NCBI GenBank assembly: GCA_900545515.1 | Contig: UQZA01000017.1 | Coordinates: 1-44,743 of the forward strand | DNA length: 44,743 nucleotides | DNA from: an uncultured Eubacteriales bacterium | Lineage (GTDB): Bacteria; Bacillota; Clostridia; Oscillospirales; Oscillospiraceae | Direction: 5' to 3' | In this document: one piece after another, positions 9,901-18,800 of the stretch | How positions within the stretch are numbered: position 1 is the first letter of the stretch | Layout: each line of letters begins with the position of its first letter | Notes under the pieces: generated by a model | Database searches by the model: none | Seen by the model: the letters and a program-made list of their open reading frames with translations, nothing else | Told to the model about the DNA's origin: nothing | Program-made: the position numbers and the translations under genes

Positions 9901-12376
9901 CAACCGCCAGCAAAGCCTCCGCATCCTTTATGTCCGCTTCTCCGTCGCCGTTCAGGTCATAGACGTATCTCACAGCAGCGTCGGTGGTAAAGGTCACCTC
10001 CGGCATCAAGCCATAGGCGGAATCGGACATGTAATCCTCCCCATCCACCGTCTCCACCGCCATGGTGTTGATGCTGGCACGGAAGGCGTAGTCTGCCGCC
10101 TCCTTGGAAAGGTTGTTGACAGTGAAGTCAAAGGCATACACGCCGGTGCGCTGAGGATCATCTCCCAGGTTGACCTTGGCCTTGCCATCGGTGGCCGACT
10201 TGCCATCTGTCAACAGATAGGCCGGGGAAGTCACCGCCGCGTAAACATTGGCCAGGCCGGAGCCCTGCTTTCTGGGAGAGTACTCCACATTCCCCTCCTC
10301 CACCAGAGGAACAGCGGTAGACAGCAGCAGCGCCTGGCTCAGAGCGCGGACGGTCAGGCCCTCCTGCCGGTTCAGACCCTGCTCCTTCACGTACTGGGCC
10401 ACCACCGCCGCCATACCGGTAACGCTGGGGGCAGACATGGAGGTACCGGACATGTTGCCATAGGTCCCATTGTTCAGGGTGGACCAGATGTTACCACCGG
10501 GAGCGGTGATCTCCGGCTTCAGGTCCAGATTGCCGGGAACACCCCAGGAGGAAAAGCTGCTGGGAAGGTAGCCGCCGGGGGCGTCCTGAACGGTCTGGAC
10601 CTGGTTGGCAATGACCATTTTGCCACTCCACAGTCCATCCTCCCCCTGCTGGGAGGCAGCCAGGATCATATCACCGTAGGCTTTGTCCAGCATGATCGCC
10701 GGATTCTTGTAATTGTAGCCGGACATGTTCATGTTCAGAGAGCCGGCGGCATTGTTGTACACCACCGTGGCGACGGCCCCGGCCTCCACAGCCCGGTTGG
10801 CTTTCTCAAAGAAGGACACACCACCGCCCCGGGAGATGAGCACCACCTTTCCGGTGAGGTCCAGCCCGGCGAAGTCCTCTTCCGCGCCATAAACATGGGT
10901 ACCGGTTACAGGATCGCCCAGAAACACATAGTCGTACTCAGACCCGGAATGGTCCTCTGTGGTGTCCAGGGTCCAAAAAGCCCGCATACCATAGTCATCG
11001 TAGGTGTCGGAGTAAGCCGCAGCCATGCCATTAAACACTGGCATCACACCGGTCAGGCCCGCATTATCCACAGAGGCCACCGTGAATGCATTGCCGAAGG
11101 CGCCGGGAGAGCCTACGGTGTCGATGACCGTATCTCCTGTCAGCTGCATTTTAAGCCCTGTGGCGTTATACTCCGCAAAGCTGTACTTATTACCAGCAGA
11201 AATGGTCACCACGGTATCGGAATTTACCAGACTGGCAAAGAGGGCGTCATAGTTGCTGTAGGTATGACCAGCCGAAGAAGAGCCCAGAGACAGGTTCACT
11301 GTGTCACAGTCCAGCAAAATTGCGTCCTCAATGGCCGCCATGTAGTCCGAGTCATATGCGCCGCCACCCCGGCCGAACACCTTCATGGGCAGCAGCTGGG
11401 CGTCGGGCGCAATGCCCACCACACCGTTGGCCTGCCGGGCAGCCACCATATCTCCGTCGGCATCCTTAGACCACACATAGGTGTTGGCCGTGGCAATGCC
11501 GGAGACGTGGGTACCATGGTCGCCCTGGCTGTCGTTATCGTGGGTCACATCCAGATCCTCGTCTATGTAGTTAAAGGCGAAGGGAACCTTGGCCGAGCGG
11601 TAGAGGTCCCCTGCGGTGAGGCCGGCATAGAGCTCTGCCGCGTGGAGCTTAGGCAGAACCTCCGCCACCTCCTCCGCCGTCAGCAGATTGTAGTCCGCCA
11701 TATCCTTGCCAAACCGGGCGGCTGACAGCTCCAGCCCGTGGAGGAAGCAGCTCTCGTCAAAGCTGGGATGATCCAGATCCAGGCCCGTATCAATGACCGC
11801 AATTCGAGAGCCTGCGCCGGTGTAACCATCCGCCCAAGCGCTGTAGGAGCCCACCATGGTGCCGGAAGTGGCGGTGTCCGGTGACTCCTCATCCAGCTCA
11901 TACCGGTTTTCCACATAGACCTCCCGGACATATTCCAGAGCCTCAATTTTTGCAATTTGGTCGTAACGAACCGTGGTTGCCACACCGTTTACGCCCAGGG
12001 TGAATTGATACTGAACCTGCAGCTGCTGGCCCAGGGCACGGTTCACTGCCGCCATGGCTTGTGCCTGCTTCTTCTCCAGTGTGGCACGGTAGGCCATGGC
12101 GGAGGCATTGCGGGACAAGCCGCTGGTGGAATAGCCTTTTTCAATCACAGGCTCTTCCTGGAACATGATGATGACACGTAGATTTTCATCCGGTGCCGGG
12201 GTATCCAGTTCCGGCAGCTCCGCTGTCTCTGCCTGCAGAGCTTCAGCCGCTGCGGGAACCTCCTGCAGCTGGATGTCGTGAGTCTCGCTTACAGCAGCTG
12301 CAACGGGGATGCAGCTCAGCAGCAAGCAGAGCACCAAAACAAGCGCCACAAGATGCCGGGGGTGGGTTCTTCTCAT
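6917..12376 (-). CDS. Secreted subtilisin-family (S8) protease with internal dockerin and Big_2 domain
   Basis: A 1,819-residue lactocepin-like serine protease. After the signal peptide comes an I9-type propeptide (about 65-158), then the S8 domain with Asp196 (AVIDTGLD), His287 (GDHGTHVSG), oxyanion Asn396 (SAGN) and Ser646 (SGTSMSAP). A PA-type insert lies at about 480-600. The Fn3-like domain after the protease is split at about 805-865 by a dockerin-like pair of calcium loops (DLNGDGEADIKD and DFDGDGEITTKD). A beta-propeller-like region follows, itself split by a Big_2 domain at about 1449-1535. There is no SLH, LPXTG or membrane anchor. The ATG at 12376 has AAAGGA 8 nt upstream, and an upstream in-frame ATG would spoil the signal peptide. 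The gene is the shorter paralog of the subtilase at 12881-20095 and is followed at once by an SLH protein gene. It probably degrades host or dietary protein outside the cell. Confidence 0.9.
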   Translation of the reverse strand: MRRTHPRHLVALVLVLCLLLSCIPVAAAVSETHDIQLQEVPAAAEALQAETAELPELDTPAPDENLRVIIMFQEEPVIEKGYSTSGLSRNASAMAYRATLEKKQAQAMAAVNRALGQQLQVQYQFTLGVNGVATTVRYDQIAKIEALEYVREVYVENRYELDEESPDTATSGTMVGSYSAWADGYTGAGSRIAVIDTGLDLDHPSFDESCFLHGLELSAARFGKDMADYNLLTAEEVAEVLPKLHAAELYAGLTAGDLYRSAKVPFAFNYIDEDLDVTHDNDSQGDHGTHVSGIATANTYVWSKDADGDMVAARQANGVVGIAPDAQLLPMKVFGRGGGAYDSDYMAAIEDAILLDCDTVNLSLGSSSAGHTYSNYDALFASLVNSDTVVTISAGNKYSFAEYNATGLKMQLTGDTVIDTVGSPGAFGNAFTVASVDNAGLTGVMPVFNGMAAAYSDTYDDYGMRAFWTLDTTEDHSGSEYDYVFLGDPVTGTHVYGAEEDFAGLDLTGKVVLISRGGGVSFFEKANRAVEAGAVATVVYNNAAGSLNMNMSGYNYKNPAIMLDKAYGDMILAASQQGEDGLWSGKMVIANQVQTVQDAPGGYLPSSFSSWGVPGNLDLKPEITAPGGNIWSTLNNGTYGNMSGTSMSAPSVTGMAAVVAQYVKEQGLNRQEGLTVRALSQALLLSTAVPLVEEGNVEYSPRKQGSGLANVYAAVTSPAYLLTDGKSATDGKAKVNLGDDPQRTGVYAFDFTVNNLSKEAADYAFRASINTMAVETVDGEDYMSDSAYGLMPEVTFTTDAAVRYVYDLNGDGEADIKDAEALLAVANQTNSQSLSEENTVKYDFDGDGEITTKDVKIYMRSLQGEKDVVDVLSQSYLVEAGKSIQVHAVVTLSEADRAYLAEHYANGCYVEGFIYATDPDGAVAELSLPMLAYYGSWTEPSMFDKYIALEDSGDETAYPYVGPQYTNALVMNSSYYLTANPYAADGTYLADRTAINSKTTITAAYATLIRNAGGNMYAEISNAETGEVYKTVQKGAQYGAFYNASAGAWANTVTSTALGWSVTDAEGKPLPEGTRVKVSVYAIPEYNWDREAGEVVGTLAGGASWDTYLTVDNTAPEILDATYSRNLVTGAAKLNITAQDDRYVAAILVANSRQTEYLARQGADQRELGAATEVEVDISEVTASDVVIMAVDYAGNVTAYQVSLGGGEEDGDVTEFIYANDTFDNSWLTFRPEAVENAKKIATGEIYAAEYMDGYVFTIDKDRRFCVAPLEDLENQTYIETLNVLSNVLDLAYNYADGKLYALCTKNYLYTLDPLMGSVEQIGIIPLPAGDNLQTLACSTEGTFYGVTNHVSNSRLYSFTLSEEGFQVQAAPSTTGVSTVFIQSMAYDHNTGKLYHANYGYNEAGNGYVGRLLTYDLETGKPTVVGDFGTHELAGLFIPKKTTSIFGPSQDVQEISLSQSEVSMLQGGTFTLEVSAKPWTVVNRACTWVSSDEKVATVQDGVITATGTGTCTIAAASVLNPQAVATCTVTVTALETELTGLVWDADSQVWFSSFRTDTIPSYTKLTESPCRQPLMAMTAGPKGVSYAATQEEGADQALISTLYTVSNGYTLTKVGTSEIGYTDMTWCPNLVDGSVLATYGNYVAVVNTATGNYDGAWDFSSSIGSARLVGIAYAGSQKDEAENLLDFCLLLDSQGNVWTVGFTKEGDDILRTAPQKLTNLGFTTEENWYFSSIATDGAYLYASLWSGEQTDLVALDLNSGAVADLGNFGADVWPVVGLEVQAGATATAERLVRAMEASVMTAPVQAEMETLPALLTENG

Positions 12377-12426
12377 GGGGATCATCCTTTCTGTCGTTCT
12401 GTCTGTCAATTTGTCAGACTATTCCA

Positions 12427-12455
12427 ATTATATGCTATTTCACTTGCAAAATCAA
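12427..12455 (-). promoter_or_regulatory. Sigma-A promoter of the subtilase-SLH operon
   Basis: On the minus strand TTGATT, a 17-nt spacer and a perfect TATAAT lie 51 nt upstream of the subtilase start codon. The remaining gap up to about 12695 shows no gene and no other clear signal. Confidence 0.75.
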
Positions 12456-12698
12456 GCAAAAAGGAAGAAAGGACATGGCAGCCACATGTCCTTTTTCTGT
12501 GGACAAATCCCGGGGCCCTTTGGGGACAGCTGCAAATATGCAGCAATCAAAAAGCGCGCGAATTCGCCCGATCCCGCAGCCACCGGCCAGCCTCCTTCTG
12601 CTGGTGCGTCCGGGAGGCCGCACCCTGCACACCACGGAACAGTACGCTCCTTAGCTGTACCCATATGCCGGGGAATTGCCCCAAAAACGTGAAACAGG

Positions 12699-12730
12699 GT
12701 CTGTTGCAAAATGTGTTTTTTGCAACAGAC
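12699..12730. repeat. Perfect 13-bp inverted repeat
   Basis: GTCTGTTGCAAAA is repeated inverted around a 6-nt loop. It could serve as a termination hairpin. The arm also resembles the terminal repeats of IS6-family elements (CTGTTGCAAA core), but no transposase is nearby, so it may be a relic or chance. Confidence 0.5.
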
Positions 12731-12733
12731 TCC

Positions 12734-12814
12734 GTTCTAAAAGTGAAAGATAGCGGGAGAAAACACAGAAATTCGTGCCTTCTCCCGCTAAAATATTAGG
12801 GATCATTTTAGAAC
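12734..12814 (-). terminator. Nested hairpins downstream of the large subtilase
   Basis: The outer arms GTTCTAAAA/TTTTAGAAC (12734-12742, 12806-12814) enclose an inner perfect 11-bp stem TAGCGGGAGAA/TTCTCCCGCTA (12751-12761, 12780-12790). Read on the minus strand the inner hairpin is followed by a T-rich stretch (ATCTTTCACTTTT), as in an intrinsic terminator. It lies about 90 nt past the stop codon at 12881. Confidence 0.55.
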
Positions 12815-12880
12815 ACGCTATTTCGCAACGCGCCCCTTATGGGTCAGTTTGCTATGGGGATCAGGCTTCCACGGGCGCCA

Positions 12881-15800
12881 TTACATGCCTTGGCAATAGC
12901 GCAGGAAAACGGTGGCAACCTGAGCGCGGGTGGCGTTGCCCTTCGGGTTCAGCAGGCCGTCCATGCCGGTGATGAGGCCGGTTTTCACAGCCCAGGCCAT
13001 GGGCGCTTTGGCAAAGTCGTTCACGGCCTGCGCATCGCCAAACTCCGTAAGATCATAGCTGCCGGTTACGTCCTTGCCGGAGAACTTGGCATACCGGTAC
13101 AGGAAGGTCACCATCTGCTCCCGGGTCACTGCCATGTTGGGGGCAAAGGTGATATCCGTCATGCCCTTGGCAATGCCGTGCTCCGCCGCCCATACCACAG
13201 CCTTGCCGTAGTACTGGTCCAGATCCACATCCAGGAAGGGGTTGGCAGCCTCGGTCTCAGGCTCTCCTGCCAGCCGGTACAGGGTGGTCACCAGCTGGCC
13301 ACGGGTCAGGATGCCGTTGGGCAGGAACATGCCGTTGCCCACGCCATTCATGATGTGGTGGCTCACGACAAAGTCCACGCCTTCATGATACCAGCGGGTG
13401 GTATCCACATCCTGGAAGTCCTTGGAGGGGCAGTTGTCACTGCAAGCCGGCAGAACGCGGGTCTCCACTTCCTTGCAGACGGAGCAGCTCCGGGTCTCCA
13501 GGCCGGCGGTGAAGCAATCGGGTGCCTGCTCCACAGCCCATTCGCTCCAGCTGTGGCCCTGGGCAGGAGTGATGGTGTCACGGTAGGTCACACCGCAAAC
13601 GGTGCAGGTGTGCTCGGTGTAGCCGCCTGTGGTGCAGGTGGGAACCACCACCGTGTCGCGCAGGGTGTGGCCCTTGGGAGCGATGACCTCGCCCCTGGTC
13701 ACCAGTTCATTGCAGACAGTGCAGTAGATGTCGCCAGTGTAGCCGGCCTCGGTGCAGGTGGCCTCCTTGGCGTTCCGAATCTCCGTGACGCCATGGCCGG
13801 AGGCGTCCACAAATTCATCCCGGTAGGCATGTCCACAGACGGTGCACTCGTGGAGGGTATAGCCTTCCTCCTCACAGGTGGGCTCTACAACGGTCACCTT
13901 GTAATCGTGGCCCTTGGCGGGTATCTCCCGGGTCTCCGTCTCCTGGCAACGCTCACAGGTCCGGGTCTCCTGACCGGCCTCCGTGCAGGTGGCTTCCTTG
14001 CTCACGGTCCAGTCGCTAAAATCGTGGCCCTTAGCCGGGATCACCTCACCCTTGGTGAGGAGCGTGCCGCAATCGGTGCAGTAGGTGTCACCGGTGTACC
14101 CTTCCTCGGTACAGGTGGCGTCCTTTGCATTCCGAACCTCGGTATTGGCATGGGCGAAATTCACCTTCAGCTTTTCCACATAGCCGGGCTTCGTATCATT
14201 GAGCTCCTTGTGGGTGACAGTAATCTCAGAATTCTGCGCCATACCCTCTTTTACCACAAATGTAAGCTCTGCAATGGACCTATAATAGAAGATGCTGCTC
14301 CACTTGGCGTAGCCAAAGGTCAAGGTACCGTCCCCAGTTACATATGCATTGTGGTCGCCTGCTACCTGGATGTCCCGCAGCTCCAGGGAAGTTGCATCAT
14401 ACTCCACAGTCACCAGGCCGTTGTTGGACCTGCTATCGCTGCCCTTTTTATTCTTGGCCGTGATCTGCACCGTGACGGTCTTCTCGTCTGCGCCAACGTT
14501 GGACTTCGCTTGAGGCGCCAGTTCGTTTTCAGCCACAGACTGCCCCTCCACGCTGGAGGCCGCATTCGCCAAATCCTGAGCAGAGACCGCCTCTGCCTTC
14601 ACCTTCCGGGCGTTCGTCAGGGTGCGGACAGCCGTCCCGGCATCAGTTCCGGCAGTTTCATTGCTCTTGACTTCATACAGAGCCGCGGGCCAAACATCGT
14701 CTCCAAAGTTGCCAAGCAATGTGGCGTCGCAGTAGCCTACCGTATGATCCATGGCAATGCGGTAGAGATTGTTGGTTTGGCCGGTAAAGGCGGACAGATA
14801 CAGATACCCATCCTCGCCGACCACCATGGAAGAGAACATATTGTTGCCGCTGTTGTCGCCCAGGAACTGCTCATTCAGATTGCTTTCATAGCAGCTCAGA
14901 AGCGCGGTAAATTCTCCCTCCTCCTGATAGACGCTCCAGTTCCAGAAATGGCCGGAATTATCCAGGAGGACAAAGTGCTCTGTGTCAAAGGTTTGGCCCT
15001 CAAATTCCACCGTTTCCGCACCTAGACTGGTGGCGGCAACCAGATAGGTGGCGCCCACACTGGGCAGGTATTCCTGCAGGTTGAAGGCTGCGCCGGACAG
15101 CTTCATGGGATTCTCAGGAACCAGGAAGTAATAGTAGTAGATGCCGGATACCAAGGGCGCCTCTGCCGTAGAGAACCGCTGGCTGTACACCAGATCCCAC
15201 AGAGGAACGCCTGCGCCGTTGGCAGCAGTGTCCACCGACTTGCCGGTGGCCGGATCCACCTTGTGCATGCTCCAGGCGTCCGTGGTGCTGTCCACAACGT
15301 ACAGTATGTTGTTCACAGGATCCTTGGTCACGGAGCTGAGATAGACATCCAGGTCTGCAGTCTTCTGCCAGGCGCCTTCCTGCTCCATATTCCAGGAGAA
15401 GAGCTGGGCTTTTCCATCGGGATCCTGGAGGGCGCCCTTCAGGGTGATCTCCAAATTCTTCACTGTAACATGACAGGAAGCCGTAAAGGCAGGATTCAGA
15501 ACTGAGGTGGCGGTAATCACTGCTTCGCCGGGAACCAGGCCTGTGACAACGCCCTTGTCATTCACCGTAGCAACCTCCGGATTGGAGGAGGTCCAGGTAA
15601 CGCTGCGATCCGTTACGGTCCAAGGCAGCACCGAGGCGGACAGCGTCTTGGTGGTGCCCTTCAGCAGGGTGAGAGATTCGTCCGAAATCTGAATGCCGGT
15701 GATTTGGTCCGTGGGTACAACCCAGTCGCTTCCGTCTGTCTTTTCCGGGATAATCAGGCAGGACATCTGATACCCCAGGTTGCTGGAGGTGGTACGGGTA

Positions 15801-18800
15801 CCGGCAACCGGATCAATCTCCTCCAAGAAGGTGTACGGAACCACAGTCCCCAGGACATTCGCATCGTAGTGGCTGAGCCAGTACAGCATTCCTGTGTTGG
15901 GATCCATCTCCATGGTCTGTTGACCGTTTGTACTGCCGATGCCGCTGACGATCTGCTTCGTACCGGTCAGCTCATTCTCCGTGAGCATGGCCAGGAACTT
16001 ATAAACATCCCTGGTATTGAGTTCGCCGTCGCCGTTAAAGTCCGCATGTTCCCCATTGGAAATGGAGGCCCGGGAACCGGTCACATATTCCATCAGTGCC
16101 TGCACATCGTCCGTTGTCACCTGCCCGTCGTCGTTCAGGTCGTAAATCAGGGGGATCTGATTCAGGACGCCGTTCATGGTGAACTTCCAGACGTGGAAGT
16201 TACCCCGCTGGTTGCAGTAGAAGTTGCCATCTGCATCGCAGGCCAGGGTATCCGAAGGCACGGGCAGGGGGCCCACAATCTCCGTGGCCCCGGTGAATTT
16301 GTCCACCGTCACCAGCTTGTCATTGGCAACGCCATAGATTTTTCCGTCGGCGGGGTTATAAGCCATATCCGTCAGAACCATACCCAGATTGGCAATCTTA
16401 GTGGTATTGGCCAAATCATCCTCCGGCATAATGTACAGGTCACCCGTCTTGGTAGAGGCCAGCACATAGTGGTCTACAATGGTCGCCGCATAGAAGGTCT
16501 GGCTGGCATCGGTATAGGGCTTCAGATCGTCCGGGGTGGGCTCCTTGGTTATGCTGGTCCAATACCCGGCGTCCAGATTGAAGGCAATCATGCCGGGCAG
16601 AGGCTCCGGCTCGCCAATCTGCATGTCCACCTTATAGGTGGTGGTGTTTCTGGCATAGTCCATGATCTGGAGGAGGAAGCCCTTGCCGTTGACACCAGTC
16701 AGATCCAGGGTATACTCCGCCTCTTCGCCAGGCTCGATATCCTGCTTCGCCCCGTCATAGGTCAGGACCTTGGTACCAGACAGATTATACAGGGCCACAG
16801 CAGCCACATACTGATTGTCGCTGGCCGTCACCTCAATGGCGTTCCGGGTGAAGCTCAGAGAGGCGTCCTTCACCACAGGAGCCGTGTTGTCCACCACCAT
16901 GGGAATCCGGAAGGAGGCGCCTTCGCCCAGAGCATCCCAATTCACCACAGCTTTGCCCTCTGCATCGTAAGAGACATAATACTCCGGAGCCATGGTCAGT
17001 GCGAGCTCCAGACGGTCACCCTCTGCAGCGCCCTTGGGGAGGAACTTCGTATTGAGGCGGTAGTTGGTATTCATCCAGTAGCCGCCATTGGTGAAGTAGA
17101 AGGCAGATGCAACAGCGCCCTGCTCCGACTGCATGATGACCCGGTCTTTCGTCAGGTTTTTGGCGGAGACACGAGTAGCTGCAGCATTTCGGATGAGCAC
17201 AAATTGAAGCTGCGTAATTTGGTCGCCATTCTCGCTGTTGATGGCGTTGCGCTCCGGCAGATAGCGTTCATCGGGCACAACGGGGTTGCCGCCAAAATAG
17301 GCGGTTTGCGAGCTTTCCCCATAAGCCACAACTGCAGCATTGCCCTTCATGTCTCCCAGATAAGGAGCCCGAGTTTCCTCCCCCGTCAGATACTCCATGC
17401 GGGAGCCCACATCGAACATGGAAGCATCCGACCAGTTGCCGTAGAAGCCCAGAACCGGGATGGAGTGGGTAGTGCCCACTGCGCCGTCATCTGTGGTCAC
17501 ACCTTTGACAAATACATAGCCCTCAATGTAAGCGCCATTGGGATAATTCTGGTTCAGGGCAGTCTTCTGCTCCTGCGTCAGGACTGCTGTAACCTTCACA
17601 TCGACAGAACTGCCGGCAGGAACCGTGACCGTATCGCCTGTGCTGAATGTCACCTCAGCGTGGAGACCGGTGGTCCAGGTGTTCATGTAGGAGATCCCCT
17701 CATCCGTAAACAGATCCTGGGTAAAGAGATCCCCAGACAGAGCGTAGGTCTGCTCCGACTCTGTCAGGTTGAAAATGGAGAAGGAGAACTCGTAGCGGCC
17801 GGTCTTTTCCGGGTCGTCGCCCAGCTCCGCCTTGATTTTGCCATCGGCATAGGACTTCGTGGCGTCCTCGCCCATGAGAATGTAGCTGTCCGCAGAGACC
17901 GCCGCGCCCACATTGGCAAGGCCGGCGCCCTGGCGCAGGACGGGATAGTAGCCGTCACCCAGGTCATTGCCTTCCGCATCCTGGCCAAAGTCCTCCAGCT
18001 GCGGCACAGCCGTGGACATGAGCAGGCTCTGAGCCAGCTGACGGGCGGTGTGGCCGGTCTTTTCCTCCAGCCCCGCCTCCCGGATGTACTGTCCAACCAG
18101 AGCAGCCATACCGGCCACCTGAGGAGCGGCCATAGAGGTGCCGGACATGTTCTCATAGCTCTCGCCGCCGGGAACAATTCCATCCACGGAGTAGATGTAG
18201 CCGCCGGGGGCGGTAATCTCAGGCTTCAGCTCCAGAGAGCCGGGAACGCCCCAGGAGGAGAAGCTGCTCATGGTATTGTACTCCTTCGGCCGAATCTGAG
18301 AGCCGACCTTCACCTCTACCGTCAGCTTGCCTTCATAGTAGAGAACCTTGCCTGCCTCGTTGGTCACAGGAACGGCGTTGGCCTTCATCAGGGCGCCATC
18401 CTCCTGAGTCACGGAGACGCAGGGCTGGGTGTACTGATAGTCCGTCAGGTCCATGTTGATGGTGCCAGCCGTGTTATTATAGATAATCGTGGCGATGGCG
18501 CCAGCCTGAACGGCGTAATTACCCTTCTGGAAGAAGGAGATGGAGCCACGGGAGCAAACTGCAATGGCCCCCTTCAGAGCATCGCCCACGGCGGCCCACT
18601 CCGCTTCCGTACCGAAGCCGTCAATGAAGATATATCTCTGTTCTCCGGGGATGGTGGTGAACGGCTCGTTCATATACTCGTAGCTCTGGGTGTAGAACAC
18701 CGCATGCTCGCCCACGGACAGGTACTCGCCAGTGGAGCCTGCATTGTCGATTGAAGCCACGGCCAGGGAGTTGGTGTAGGAGCCGGGCACGCCATCGGTC

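Noticed and set aside
6791..11725. A 1,644-codon open frame on the plus strand
   Set aside because: It lies antisense to the subtilase and SLH genes. Its translation shows no domain, signal or sensible composition (rich in His, Gly, Gln), and long antisense frames are expected in GC-rich genes. The same applies to plus-strand frames at 794-2383, 3268-4548, 5143-6933, 12839-15025, 15704-18754 and 18839-20209.
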